Origin: Acidobacteriota bacterium
GTDB lineage: Bacteria; Acidobacteriota; Terriglobia; Acidiferrales; UBA7541
Length of the DNA: 54,802 nucleotides
Reading direction: 5' to 3'
Assembly (NCBI GenBank): GCA_003225295.1
Contig: QHYZ01000023.1
Location: forward strand, 1-54,802
The notes beneath the pieces were generated by a model. The model searched no databases. It had not been told where the DNA came from and was given only the letters and a program-made list of their open reading frames with translations. Position numbers and translations under genes: made by a program. This document shows, in pieces, positions 19,109-28,040 of this stretch; position 1 is the first letter of the stretch; each line of letters begins with the position of its first letter.

Positions 19109-20047
19109 ATGGAAGAGCCTTCCTTTCCGCAAGGAAGAGCGCCGCATTTCGCGTTCTTTCGAATGAACTCCAGGAAAAAATTCAACCTCCGATTGCGCTC
19201 AGGAAAGCTCGTACTAGGCGAGCGCACCCTGGTGATGGGCGTGCTGAACATCACCCCGGACAGCTTTTTCGATGGCGGTAAGTTTTACGCCGAAGAACAA
19301 GCGATGGAACATGCTGTGGAAATGGAGCGCGCCGGCGCGGATTTGATAGACGTGGGCGCGGAATCAACAAGGCCGGGGTCCCAGGAGATTTCCGGCGAGG
19401 CAGAGCTGCGGCGGGTCTTGCCCGTGCTCGGCGGCCTTCGCCGGCTGCTCAAGATTCCTATTTCGATCGACACGCAGAAGGCGGAGGTCGCGGAAGCCTC
19501 GCTCGATGCGGGCGCAGAGATCATCAATGACATTTCCGGGTTGAAGAACGATCCTCGGATTGCCGAAGTCGCCGCGCGCCGCCGGGCGCCACTCGTCCTG
19601 ATGCATATGCGCGGCGAGCCGCGAACGATGCAAAAGGGGCCGTTTGCACGTGAGGTCATGAGGGACGTAATCGAGGGCCTGCGCAAGTCGGTGATCCTCG
19701 CCAGGAAAGCCGGCGTCCCGAAATCGCTGATCATTCTCGATCCGGGCATCGGTTTCGGCAAGAGCTTTCGGCAGAATTACGAATTGCTGCAAAAACTTCC
19801 GCAACTGGCGAGGCTCGGCTATCCGCTCTTGGTGGGCACTTCGCGCAAAGGCTTCCTCGGTGCTACCTTGGCTCGGGATGGCAAACCTGCGCCACCGGAA
19901 GAGCGTATCTGGGGCACTGCCGCAACGGTTACCGCCAGCATCTTGAATGGGGGACACATTGTCCGCGTACACGACGTCAGCGAAATGGTGCAAGTCGCGC
20001 GCGTCGCGGATTGCCTCCTAGATCCGCAACGGAGGCTGAAGAACTAA
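19109..20047 (+). CDS. folP: dihydropteroate synthase
   Basis: The TIM-barrel enzyme joins p-aminobenzoate with dihydropterin pyrophosphate in folate synthesis. Family motifs are present: VMGVLNITPDSFFDGGKF, VGAESTRPGSQEIS, SIDTQKAEVAEASLDAGAEIINDISGL, LMHMRGEPRTMQ, LDPGIGFGKSFRQN and VGTSRKGFLGA. No clear ribosome site marks the start. ATG 19109 gives 312 residues; ATG 19163 gives 294 and fits the usual family start better. Sulfonamide-contact residues look standard, but this is not a resistance prediction. Confidence 0.95.
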   Translation: MEEPSFPQGRAPHFAFFRMNSRKKFNLRLRSGKLVLGERTLVMGVLNITPDSFFDGGKFYAEEQAMEHAVEMERAGADLIDVGAESTRPGSQEISGEAELRRVLPVLGGLRRLLKIPISIDTQKAEVAEASLDAGAEIINDISGLKNDPRIAEVAARRRAPLVLMHMRGEPRTMQKGPFAREVMRDVIEGLRKSVILARKAGVPKSLIILDPGIGFGKSFRQNYELLQKLPQLARLGYPLLVGTSRKGFLGATLARDGKPAPPEERIWGTAATVTASILNGGHIVRVHDVSEMVQVARVADCLLDPQRRLKN

Positions 20048-20073
20048 ACACGGAGATATCTACGTTCCTTCGG

Positions 20074-20079
20074 TATAAT
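20074..20079 (+). promoter_or_regulatory. -10 box TATAAT upstream of the M28 peptidase
   Basis: A perfect TATAAT with a GG just before it lies 60 bases ahead of the peptidase start. No good -35 box was seen 16-18 bases upstream. Confidence 0.45.
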
Positions 20080-20138
20080 GCGCTGCAATCGGAACACAAA
20101 AGCAGCGCATTGAAATTCCAGGAAAAGAGAGCCACCTC

Positions 20139-21710
20139 ATGACGGGCCGCACGATTTCTCTTATTTCCTTGCCGCTTTGTCTTTTCGCTGCACTGCCATC
20201 TTTGCAGGCGCAGCTGCCGCCGGCCAACAAAGACCCTCTGCTCCCTTCGCAAAGCGCCCAGGGAAAAGCGGGTTGCTCCGTGACCGAGACATCATCGTGC
20301 GCGGAGGCGGCGGCGAAGATTCTGCCGATCGTGATGGGTTCATCGCCGATGGAGGAGAATCTCCGGCGGCTGACGGATGAGATTGGCGGGCGAGTAACGG
20401 GCACGCCAGAAATGGCCAAGGCCGTGGATTGGGGTGTGGGAGCGTTTCGTGCGGCAGGAGTGGAAGTTCACACCGAGAAATATACCCTGCCGGTGACGTG
20501 GAGCGACGGAGACACGCGGCTGGAATTACTCGGCCCGGTGAGATTTCCCATACGGCTGAAAGCGGAGGGGTGGTCACCAGCGACCCCGGCGGGCGGGATT
20601 GAAGCGAATGTCATCGATGTGAGTTACGGCAACGAAGACGAATTTGCAAAGGCGGGGGCACTGGTCAAGGGCGCGATTCTGCTCGTTCACAGTGACATCG
20701 GATCAACATGGGCCGATCTCTTCAACGAGTATCTCCGGCCACCAATGATTATCGATCATGCGGTGAAGGAAGGAGCGAGGGCCATTCTATGGATGGGCGC
20801 GCGGGAGAGACTGCTGCTCTATCGCCACACGAATTCATTGTCCGGTGAAATTGACAAGATTCCGCAGGCCGTTGTGGCGCGCGAAGACGCCATGCGACTT
20901 GCACGGACCGTCGCAGCCTATCCAGGGAAGGTGCGCGCGCGCTTCGACATGCCCAACAAGATTGGCGGGCCCATCGGACAGGAAAACGTTGTGGGCGAAA
21001 TTCGTGGCTACGAGAAGCCGGATGAAATCGTCATCCTCGGCGCACATCTGGATTCGTGGGAGCTGGGCACGGGAGCGCTCGACAACGGCTGCAATGCGGC
21101 GCTTGTGATTGAAGCGGCGCGCGCCATTAAGGCAACTGGGCTTTTGCCGCGGCGGACAATCCGCTTCGTGCTCTTCAGCGGCGAGGAACAAGGCACGGTT
21201 GGATCGTTTGAGTATGTAAAGGCGCACCACGCGGAGCTCGACAAAATCCGCGCGATGATCACCTACGACTCGGGGATCGGCCGCGTCACTGGGTATTCGC
21301 TGGGTGGTCGCCGCGACATCGAAGCGGGCGTACGGGAAGCGCTCAAGCCGCTGGAATCCTGGGGCGCGAACAATCACACCTATGACGCCTCGTTCGGTAC
21401 GGACAATTTTGACTTCATGCTCGAAGGCGTGCCGACGCTGGTAGCAAATCAGGAAGAGGCCAACTACCTGCCGAATTATCATGCCGATTCGGACACGCTG
21501 GACAAGATCGATATGCGCGAATTGAAGCTGCATACGGTGCTCGCCGCGCTGACGGCCTGGGGAATCGCGGACCGCGCCGAACCACTCGGGAAACGCCTTT
21601 CGCGCGTGGAACTCGAGGTTCTCGTGAAAGAAACCGGCCTCGACCAGCAGCTCAAGTTGCTTGGTTATTGGAACGCGTGGCAGAGCGGCGCGCGCGGACG
21701 GAGACCGTAG
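20139..21710 (+). CDS. secreted M28-family metallopeptidase with PA domain
   Basis: The 523-residue protein has a signal peptide (MTGRTISLISLPLCLFAALPSLQAQ), a PA-like insert (about 150-260, with ILLVHSDIGS) and a C-terminal M28 peptidase domain. The zinc ligands are readable in order: AHLDSWELG (His, Asp), GALDNG (Asp), SGEEQGTVGS (Glu pair), YDSG (Asp) and YHADSDTLDKID (His). It is likely an aminopeptidase or carboxypeptidase acting outside the cytoplasm, with two zinc ions. The specific substrate cannot be inferred. It ends about 95 bases before ruvX and probably has its own promoter at 20074. Confidence 0.88.
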   Translation: MTGRTISLISLPLCLFAALPSLQAQLPPANKDPLLPSQSAQGKAGCSVTETSSCAEAAAKILPIVMGSSPMEENLRRLTDEIGGRVTGTPEMAKAVDWGVGAFRAAGVEVHTEKYTLPVTWSDGDTRLELLGPVRFPIRLKAEGWSPATPAGGIEANVIDVSYGNEDEFAKAGALVKGAILLVHSDIGSTWADLFNEYLRPPMIIDHAVKEGARAILWMGARERLLLYRHTNSLSGEIDKIPQAVVAREDAMRLARTVAAYPGKVRARFDMPNKIGGPIGQENVVGEIRGYEKPDEIVILGAHLDSWELGTGALDNGCNAALVIEAARAIKATGLLPRRTIRFVLFSGEEQGTVGSFEYVKAHHAELDKIRAMITYDSGIGRVTGYSLGGRRDIEAGVREALKPLESWGANNHTYDASFGTDNFDFMLEGVPTLVANQEEANYLPNYHADSDTLDKIDMRELKLHTVLAALTAWGIADRAEPLGKRLSRVELEVLVKETGLDQQLKLLGYWNAWQSGARGRRP

Positions 21711-21791
21711 ACCCAACATCCGGTTCTCGCGACAGTTCTGCGTGACAGGCGTCTCTTAAGGCGCATCGCATATACCCCAGGGACCTTCCCG

Positions 21792-21797
21792 GTATAC
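21792..21797 (+). promoter_or_regulatory. -10 box TATACT, leaderless-type promoter of ruvX
   Basis: TATACT preceded by GG ends 7 bases before GTG 21805. No Shine-Dalgarno fits between, so the ruvX-mltG transcript may begin at the start codon. Confidence 0.5.
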
Positions 21798-21804
21798 TGG
21801 AAGT

Positions 21805-22314
21805 GTGAGCAGCGCTACGAACGAGCCGAACAGAATTGAGCGCCGATCCATTCTGGCGGTGGATTATGGGCGCGCGAGGATTGGAATTGCTCTCGCGGAC
21901 GCGGAGACACGGATGGCGCAGCCGCTGATGACGATGGAGCGCATCAATCGAAATGAGGACATGCGGCGGCTCCGTGAACTGGTGCGCGGTCACGACGTGA
22001 AGCAGATCGTGGTGGGTTTGCCACTGCGGCTGGATGGCACGCGCGGCGAAATGGCCGAAGAAGCGGAGCGCTTTGCGCAACGCGTGCGGAAACAGATGGG
22101 CGTGCCGGTGGAGTTGGTGGACGAAAGGCTGACGAGCTGGGAAGCCGAGCGCTTGCTGGAAGAAGTTCAGGGAAGATTTATACGCCATGAAAAACTGACC
22201 GGCAGTAACAAACCGCAGAATGTGCAGGCCAAGATGACCGTGGATGCCGTGGCGGCTGCCGTTATTTTGAAAGAGTACCTGGATCGACAGAGGCAGACGG
22301 CCGAGAAGGCTTGA
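21805..22314 (+). CDS. ruvX: RuvX/YqgF, putative Holliday junction resolvase and pre-16S rRNA nuclease
   Basis: The 169-residue RNase H-fold protein has the acidic sites of the YqgF family: SILAVDYGRARIGIALAD, QIVVGLPLRLDGTRGEMAEEAERFAQRV, VELVDERLTSWEAERLL, and a closing MTVDAVAAAVIL. E. coli YqgF completes 16S rRNA 5' maturation; resolvase activity is reported for some relatives. The start is GTG 21805. Its TGA overlaps the TTG of mltG by 4 bases (TTGA), so the two are likely translated together. Confidence 0.93.
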   Translation: MSSATNEPNRIERRSILAVDYGRARIGIALADAETRMAQPLMTMERINRNEDMRRLRELVRGHDVKQIVVGLPLRLDGTRGEMAEEAERFAQRVRKQMGVPVELVDERLTSWEAERLLEEVQGRFIRHEKLTGSNKPQNVQAKMTVDAVAAAVILKEYLDRQRQTAEKA

Positions 22315-23450
22315 GCATCACAAGAAACCGGAACCGTGAGGCTAAATTGAAGTTTTTGCTCGCTCTATTGCTCTTGATCGTACTGATTGGCGGAGGCGCT
22401 GCGGCGTGGATGTGGTATGGAATGACGAAACCGTACCAGGGCTTTGCGGCGGAAGGCGTCTTCGTCGATGTGCCGCGCGGGACTTCCAGCCGGCATGTGG
22501 CGTACCTGCTGAAAACAAATGGCGTGGTGCGCAGCGCTCTGGCATTTGAGATCTATGCGCGGCGGCATCCGAAGCGCACGCTGCTGGCCGGCGAATACTT
22601 TTTTGATCATGCCATGACGGGCCGCGAAGTCTTCTGGAAGCTCGCCAACGGCCAGGTTTACCAGCAGCCGTTCACGGTGCGCGAAGGCGAAACAATGTTC
22701 GACATTGCCCGCGAACTCGAAGCAGGAAAGTTCATGCGCGTGGGCGATTTTCTCTATGCCGCCGGCGATCCGGCGCTGATTCGCGATCTTGCGCCGGGCG
22801 CTCAGACGCTCGAAGGTTTCCTGTTTCCGGCCACTTATGAACTTCCCCGGCACCCAGCAGCCAGCGAACTGATCGCAGAAATGGTGCACAAGTTCAAAGA
22901 GGAGTGGAAGCGTATGGACTTGCCAATGGCGCGGGGACCGACCGAAGAGGGCAACCACAGGTCCGTCAACAGGATCGTGACCCTGGCGTCGCTCGTTGAG
23001 AGGGAGACGCCAAAGCCGGAAGAGCGGCCACTGGTGGCTGGTGCATTTGAAAACCGATTGCGCAAAGGCATGCGGCTGCAGTGTGATCCGACGGTAATCT
23101 ATGGACTGGAGCGGCTGGGAAAATACAGAGGAACGCTAACGGGGAAGGACCTCGGTTTCGATTCTCCGTACAACACATATGAGCATGGCGGGCTACCTCC
23201 CGGGCCAATTGGAAATCCCGGGGAAGCATCGTTGCGCGCCGCGCTCCAGCCGGCGCAGACGAATTACCTTTATTTCGTGGCCAACACCCAGGGAGGGCAT
23301 TTTTTTAGTGCCACCCTGGCGGAACACAACAAGAATGTGGTGAAGTACCATCGGCTGCTGGCCGGTCTTCCGGCGGATCCACCGCCGCAACCACCTCCGC
23401 CCAGTCCGAAGAAGAAACAAGGCAAGCAACACCGAGGCACAGCACGATGA
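22311..23450 (+). CDS. mltG: endolytic peptidoglycan transglycosylase MltG
   Basis: The 379-residue protein has one N-terminal membrane segment (about 14-36), a LysM-like region, and the YceG/MltG catalytic domain. Family motifs are GVFVDVPRGTSSRHVAYLL, LEGFLFPATYELPR, IVTLASLVERETPKPEERPLVAGAFENRL (the Glu of LVERE is the expected catalytic residue), LQCDPTVIYGL, SPYNTYEHGGLPPGPIGNPG and NYLYFVANTQGGHFF. It cuts nascent glycan strands in the periplasm and sets their length. The C-terminus has a Pro/Lys tail. Its TGA overlaps the next ATG (ATGA). Confidence 0.95.
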   Translation: MSITRNRNREAKLKFLLALLLLIVLIGGGAAAWMWYGMTKPYQGFAAEGVFVDVPRGTSSRHVAYLLKTNGVVRSALAFEIYARRHPKRTLLAGEYFFDHAMTGREVFWKLANGQVYQQPFTVREGETMFDIARELEAGKFMRVGDFLYAAGDPALIRDLAPGAQTLEGFLFPATYELPRHPAASELIAEMVHKFKEEWKRMDLPMARGPTEEGNHRSVNRIVTLASLVERETPKPEERPLVAGAFENRLRKGMRLQCDPTVIYGLERLGKYRGTLTGKDLGFDSPYNTYEHGGLPPGPIGNPGEASLRAALQPAQTNYLYFVANTQGGHFFSATLAEHNKNVVKYHRLLAGLPADPPPQPPPPSPKKKQGKQHRGTAR

Positions 23451-24004
23451 CTGAAGATTTGAAAACGAAGAAGGCACTGATCTTGGAGACCGCGCGGGAG
23501 ATCAAGGTACAGCAATGGACGCCGGCGGAGATCGATCAATTGCGGCGGCGGCTCCTGGCGGAGCACGGCGAGGCCGGCAAAACGGGAATGGAATACATTG
23601 CTGACGTGCTGAAAGACGCGGGACAAAAAGTAACGATTAACCAGCAGGAAGAAGCCGAGGACCAGTACGAGGAAGAATTCGAGGATCTGCTGCACTTCAG
23701 GACGCTGGAAGATGCTGAAGTCAGCATCATGCGGCTGGATGAATTGATGCGCAAGTTTCGCGGGCAAAACGAACACGCGGCGGTGGGGCGCGTTTTGAAC
23801 GTAGCGCGGCTCGGTAAGCGCCGCGCGGAGATGATCTCGCGCAACAACAAGGTGGAAGCTCACAAGCGCGCCGAAAAAGTAGAGATCGCCAGCTGGTTCC
23901 GTATCTGGCTGGAAACCCCGGATGCTTTCTTCGACTGGCTGGACGTTCGGAAGCAGTCGCCGGAATTTCGCGCCAAGTTTCCGCAACTGGAGACTGAAGA
24001 ATGA
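23447..24004 (+). CDS. unknown helical protein coupled to mltG
   Basis: I do not recognise this 185-residue cytoplasmic protein. It is acidic in the middle (EEAEDQYEEEFEDLLHF) and basic after (RVLNVARLGKRRAEMISRNN), mostly helical by composition, with no signal or membrane segment. The end has WFRIWLETPDAFFDWLDVRKQSPEFRAKFPQL, an unusual aromatic-rich motif. It overlaps mltG upstream and the next gene downstream by four bases each (ATGA), so it is translationally coupled with both. A role near cell-wall synthesis or ruvX is possible only by position. Confidence 0.7.
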   Translation: MTEDLKTKKALILETAREIKVQQWTPAEIDQLRRRLLAEHGEAGKTGMEYIADVLKDAGQKVTINQQEEAEDQYEEEFEDLLHFRTLEDAEVSIMRLDELMRKFRGQNEHAAVGRVLNVARLGKRRAEMISRNNKVEAHKRAEKVEIASWFRIWLETPDAFFDWLDVRKQSPEFRAKFPQLETEE

Positions 24005-24603
24005 GCACGCCGGGAACTGCGGCGCCAGGAAACGGTGCGCTGGAATTGCCGCCCTTTTCTCTGGATGTGCAGGCGCTGGACCTCGGTGGCGACGTCAAAG
24101 CGGTGGCACTCGAGCTAGTCGAAACTGAAAACCGCGAGCCGGTACGAGGCAGGGACGCGGCAGAGATCTGGTCGGCGGTCTTTCCTGCCCTTGCGGGGAA
24201 CGAATCGTACGCCGTGGATTTTTTCAGCCACATCGAGAGGGTAAGAGAGTTTTGCAAGACGCGCGAAATCGCGTTGCGCGATGCGGCGGAGCGCTGTGTC
24301 GTGCTGCCGCAGCCCAATCAAGAGCAGTTGCAGCAGATCTTTGAACGACTGGAAGGCGAGACATTCGGCCTTCGAGCAGGCCGGGCGGCGCAATCCGCCG
24401 ATGCGGCACTCGAAGGCAACTTGTCAAAGTGGGGGTTAAACGCCTATCAGCCAGTCTACGCCGGCTACACGTTCTGCGCCATTTGCGAGCCAGAAGACGG
24501 CTGGGTGACGTTGCTGAGCGAGTCGCTCTGGCCCAGCGAAGTCATCCGGCGGGTGCGGCCGGCAGTTGAGCGATTTAACATCCACATTGCGCGGCCCAAT
24601 TGA
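24001..24603 (+). CDS. unknown 200-aa protein, end of the ruvX-mltG operon
   Basis: No family was recognised. The protein is soluble with two apparent parts. The first (about 1-110) has LPPFSLDVQALDLGGDVKAVALELVE and AVDFFSHIERVREFCKTREIALRDAAERCVVLP. The second (about 110-200) has AYQPVYAGYTFCAICEPEDGWVTLLSESLWPSEVIRRVRP, a beta-rich segment with a CAIC pair. ATG 24001 overlaps the previous stop by 4 bases. It ends 91 bases before the lipoprotein gene that opens the Lol-like locus. Confidence 0.68.
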   Translation: MSTPGTAAPGNGALELPPFSLDVQALDLGGDVKAVALELVETENREPVRGRDAAEIWSAVFPALAGNESYAVDFFSHIERVREFCKTREIALRDAAERCVVLPQPNQEQLQQIFERLEGETFGLRAGRAAQSADAALEGNLSKWGLNAYQPVYAGYTFCAICEPEDGWVTLLSESLWPSEVIRRVRPAVERFNIHIARPN

Positions 24604-24694
24604 AAGACTTCCTGGCCGTGACCCGCATGGATTGACCGGCATCCGAGTGGTTGCTAGATTGCTTCATTTGAACGAGTGAGAACGGAACTGATTG

Positions 24695-25594
24695 ATGCGA
24701 CGTGTGAAAACATGCCTGGTGCTGGCGACACTGGCGGCTAATTCCTGCGGCTGTAGTAGCAGAAATGGCGTAAAGGGCCACACCGAACTAACTCAGTCGC
24801 AGAGGTCAGTCGCGAAGGAGGCCACGCGTGAGGAACTCTTCGAAGCATACAATCTGATCGCGCGCAGCACAAAAACGCTGAACGCCACCGTTGAGTTGAA
24901 GCCGACAGCGGGGTCAAAGTATAGCGGGGTGATCGACGAGTACCATGAGGTTAAGGCCTTTATTCTGGCGGTGCGGCCGGCGGAGATTCGCGTGATCGGG
25001 CAGGCGCCGGTGATCGGAACCACGGTGTTTGATATGGCCAGTGATGGCGAAACGTTTCGAGTCTCGATTCCACCGAAGAAAAAGTTCCTCGTTGGACTGG
25101 TGGCTGTCGAGCGCTCCAGCAGCAAGCCGATCGAGAATCTACGGCCGCAGCATCTGCTGGATGCGCTGCTCTGGCCGGAAATTCGAAAGGAAGAATCTGT
25201 GACTTTGCGCGAGTACAACGAGGAGAACGCCAGGTATTACATATTGACAGTTCTTCGCGGCGGCTATCAGGTCGAAGTGTTGCGGGAAATCTGGTTTGAC
25301 CGCTCGGAGCTGCAGGTATCCCGCATGCTGACTTTCGGGCCGAAAGGTGTTCTACTTTCCGATGTTCGCCTCGGTGACTGGCAACCTTCAGATGCTGCGA
25401 CGTCATCAACTGCCGCGGCCTTGTTTCCGCGCGCGATTCGAATCGAAAGACCGCACGACGACTACCAGCTCGATTTGCGGGTCACCAAGGTCATCATGAA
25501 TGAAGAGATTCCGGCCGAGCGATTCAAACTCGAGCAACCGGCGGGGGCGGAATTGGTGCCTGTTGGAAAAGCCTCGGAGTCCAAGCAACCATGA
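24695..25594 (+). CDS. LolB-like outer-membrane lipoprotein (LolA/LolB fold)
   Basis: The protein of about 299 residues has a lipoprotein-type signal (RRVKTCLVLATLAANSCGC); the acylated Cys would be residue 18 or 20, though neither box is ideal. The body has the strand pattern of the LolA/LolB superfamily: STKTLNATVELKPTAGSKYSGVIDEYHEVKAFILAVRPAEIRVIGQAP, then TTVFDMASDGETFRVSIPPKKKFLVG. Such folds bind the lipid tails of lipoproteins. A DUF4292-type assignment is the main alternative. It overlaps the permease by 4 bases (ATGA), a strong hint that they work together. Confidence 0.7.
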   Translation: MRRVKTCLVLATLAANSCGCSSRNGVKGHTELTQSQRSVAKEATREELFEAYNLIARSTKTLNATVELKPTAGSKYSGVIDEYHEVKAFILAVRPAEIRVIGQAPVIGTTVFDMASDGETFRVSIPPKKKFLVGLVAVERSSSKPIENLRPQHLLDALLWPEIRKEESVTLREYNEENARYYILTVLRGGYQVEVLREIWFDRSELQVSRMLTFGPKGVLLSDVRLGDWQPSDAATSSTAAALFPRAIRIERPHDDYQLDLRVTKVIMNEEIPAERFKLEQPAGAELVPVGKASESKQP

Positions 25595-26688
25595 TGGGGG
25601 AGCTGATCCTCCGCAACCTCCTGCACCGGCCAGTGCGCACGCTGATCGGAGCAATGGGGATTGCGGTGGAAGTTGCGCTCGTCGTCCTAATCGTCGGGCT
25701 GACCAGCGGGCTGCTGACTGAGACGGCCAGGCGCATTGAAGGCATTGGAGCGGACATCATGCTGCAGCCGCCATCCGCGTCTTTCCTGTTCGCCTTTGGC
25801 AGCGCGCCCATGCCCATCAAAATCGGCGACCGGCTTGCGGAATTGAAGTACGTCCAATCCGTTGCTCCCGTGCTTTTCCAGTTTAATACGTCGGGCGTCG
25901 AAATCGTTTACGGAATTGAACAAGAGAGTTTTCGAGCCGTCTCCGGCGGATTTGTGTTCCTTCAGGGACACGACCTGGAAGGACCCGACGACATTCTGGT
26001 GGACGACATTGCGGCGAAAATGAAAAACATACAGCCGGGGCAGACTTACCGCATCTTCGATCACGATTGGCGCGTCACGGGAATCGTCGAGCATGGAAAA
26101 GGTTCCCGACTATTTGTTCCCCTCGCAACGCTTCAGGAACTGGTGGGCGCGCGGAATAAGGCCACCATTTTCTTTATAAAGTGCACGCGGCCCGAACATA
26201 CCGAAGACGTCATGGAAAATATGCGTCACGTCCTTCCTGGCTACACGGTGCGGCCGCTCAAAGACTATCTCTCGCTGATGACCTCGACGAATATCCCGGG
26301 CCTCGAGGCCTTCATAAACGCCATGATCCTGCTGGCCATCTCCATCGGGCTACTGGTCATTTTTCTCACCATGTACACCACGGTGATCGAACGCACCAAG
26401 GATATCGGCGTTCTGAAATCGCTCGGCGCAAATCACTGGTTCGTCATTCGGGCGCTGCTCTCGGAATCCGCGGCGCTTTGCGTCCTGGGAATCGTGGCAG
26501 GCATCGGTCTGAGCTATCTGGTGCGAGCCGGTTTTATCTGGAAGTTTCCGACGCTGACCATTCTCATCACCTCGGGATGGATTCTTCGCGCGGCCGGCAT
26601 TGCACTCCTGGGCGCGCTGTTTGGCGCGAGCTATCCAGCATGGCTGGCCAGCCGCAAAGATGCGGTTGAAGCATTGTCATTCGACTAG
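25591..26688 (+). CDS. FtsX/MacB-type ABC transporter permease
   Basis: The 365-residue permease has the four-helix layout of the MacB/LolCE/FtsX group: one N-terminal helix (about 17-38), a periplasmic MacB-PCD domain (about 40-235), and three C-terminal helices (near 245-265, 288-315 and 330-352). The typical coupling segment YTTVIERTKDIGVLKSLGANHWFVIRALLSE and end GASYPAWLASRKDAVEALSFD are present. It probably acts as a homodimer, because only one permease is in the locus. Family members extract lipoproteins from the inner membrane or export small molecules. The ATPase gene starts 151 bases downstream. Confidence 0.88.
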   Translation: MMGELILRNLLHRPVRTLIGAMGIAVEVALVVLIVGLTSGLLTETARRIEGIGADIMLQPPSASFLFAFGSAPMPIKIGDRLAELKYVQSVAPVLFQFNTSGVEIVYGIEQESFRAVSGGFVFLQGHDLEGPDDILVDDIAAKMKNIQPGQTYRIFDHDWRVTGIVEHGKGSRLFVPLATLQELVGARNKATIFFIKCTRPEHTEDVMENMRHVLPGYTVRPLKDYLSLMTSTNIPGLEAFINAMILLAISIGLLVIFLTMYTTVIERTKDIGVLKSLGANHWFVIRALLSESAALCVLGIVAGIGLSYLVRAGFIWKFPTLTILITSGWILRAAGIALLGALFGASYPAWLASRKDAVEALSFD

Positions 26689-26790
26689 GAGACCCGGGCG
26701 CGGAGTACGCCGAGAACACAACGGACACCAAGAAGAGAGGAAAGGGCCGCGAAACAAGCCGGATGCCTAGGCACGAATGCGAATCGCAGC

Positions 26791-26796
26791 TACAAT
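26791..26796 (+). promoter_or_regulatory. possible -10 box TACAAT before the LolD-like gene
   Basis: TACAAT lies 43 bases before GTG 26840. If used, it would exclude the upstream in-frame ATG at 26777 as the start. Confidence 0.3.
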
Positions 26797-26839
26797 ACCT
26801 GAACCTGCCGAAGGGCTGATTTTCCAGGGAAAAAAGAAC

Positions 26840-27523
26840 GTGGAGCCGATACTCAGGACAGAGAATCTGTGGAAGCTTTACCGCGCGGGCAAGGTGGAAG
26901 TGCCCGCCTTGCGCGGCGTGAATTTCGAGGTCCAGCCTGGCGAATCAGTCGCGGTGATGGGGCCCTCGGGATGCGGCAAGTCTTCCTTGCTGTATGTGAT
27001 CGGCGGCCTGGCGCAAGCCTCCCGGGGAAAGGTTCTGGTTGACGGGAATGACCTCACCGAGTTGAGCGACGCCGCGCGCACCAAATTGCGCCGCCACAAA
27101 ATCGGCTTCGTCTTCCAGCGATTCAATCTGCTCCCCACGCTGACGGCCAAAGGGAATATCGCCATCGCGCAGTTTATTCATGGCGACGGATTCGACCCGC
27201 ACCGCTTCGATGTTGTGACGCAGATGCTCGGTCTGGCAGGGCGTTTGCACCACAAACCCTCGGAACTCTCCGGCGGCGAGCAGCAGCGCGTAGCCATCGC
27301 GCGGGCGATCATCAATGAGCCGAAGATTCTCCTCGCGGACGAGCCCACGGGAAACCTGGATTCGAAGAATTCGGAAATCGTGCTGCAGATGCTGCGGCAG
27401 CTGAACAAGGATCTGGGCCAGACCATCGTAATGATCACGCACAACCCGGAAGCAACAACCTATTTCGACCGCGTGGTACACATGCGCGATGGGGTTATCG
27501 TCGACGGCGTGCCTGCGGATTGA
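26840..27523 (+). CDS. LolD/MacB-type ABC transporter ATPase
   Basis: The protein of about 227 residues has all ABC motifs in order: Walker [10 protein letters not shown], a Q-loop near [13 protein letters not shown], signature LSGGEQQR, Walker [14 protein letters not shown] and a switch His in MITHNPEA. The N-terminal [26 protein letters not shown] is standard for LolD. The GTG at 26840 was chosen because its protein start matches the family and AGGGAAAAAAG precedes it; an ATG at 26777 would add 21 odd residues. It powers the upstream permease. The next gene starts 1 base after its stop. Confidence 0.9.
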   Translation: MEPILRTENLWKLYRAGKVEVPALRGVNFEVQPGESVAVMGPSGCGKSSLLYVIGGLAQASRGKVLVDGNDLTELSDAARTKLRRHKIGFVFQRFNLLPTLTAKGNIAIAQFIHGDGFDPHRFDVVTQMLGLAGRLHHKPSELSGGEQQRVAIARAIINEPKILLADEPTGNLDSKNSEIVLQMLRQLNKDLGQTIVMITHNPEATTYFDRVVHMRDGVIVDGVPAD

Positions 27524-27524
27524 C

Positions 27525-27911
27525 ATGGCAAGCCTTGGCCAAATTCTTGCCCGGACGTTTTTCTGGTCCTACGAGCGCGGCACGTGGCAATATGACGTCG
27601 CGGTAATCCTGATTCTGGTCTTCGTGCTTCTCACGCCTCGGAACTGGTTCCGCGATAAACCGCAAAGCGGAGCGCCGGTCACACCAGGGCAGGTCCAATT
27701 TATTTCGAAAGAGGGAAACCGGCTGACCTATCGCGTGGATGCCCGCATCCTGGCCCCGCCGACAAGGCTCGCTCTTCAAAACGACCTGCACACCGCGTTG
27801 CAGGAGGCGCTGCCCGAACTGCACAGCGGGAACTTCTCGATCGCCAAAATCGAACCACTGCGCGATGACCAGGGCACGGTGATTGCCTACCAGGTCGACA
27901 TTCACCGTTAG
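27525..27911 (+). CDS. small single-pass membrane protein of unknown function
   Basis: The 128-residue protein starts one base after the ATPase stop, so it is very likely in the same operon. It has one membrane segment (YDVAVILILVFVLLTP, about 27-42) and then a soluble domain with GQVQFISKEGNRLTYRVDARIL, LQNDLHTALQEALPE and IEPLRDDQGTVIAYQVDIH, a beta-alpha-beta pattern likely on the periplasmic side. No family was recognised. Position suggests an accessory of the ABC system. Confidence 0.68.
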   Translation: MASLGQILARTFFWSYERGTWQYDVAVILILVFVLLTPRNWFRDKPQSGAPVTPGQVQFISKEGNRLTYRVDARILAPPTRLALQNDLHTALQEALPELHSGNFSIAKIEPLRDDQGTVIAYQVDIHR

Positions 27912-28040
27912 CGCCGTTCTGACCGGGGGCCACACCTTGCTTCCGGGTATCCTTGAGGCGCGCTCGCGCATCTCTTTGTATATGTTAGGATTGCGAAGGT
28001 TTGTCTGAACTGCCGCATCTTTACTGGATCGAGGTTACGT

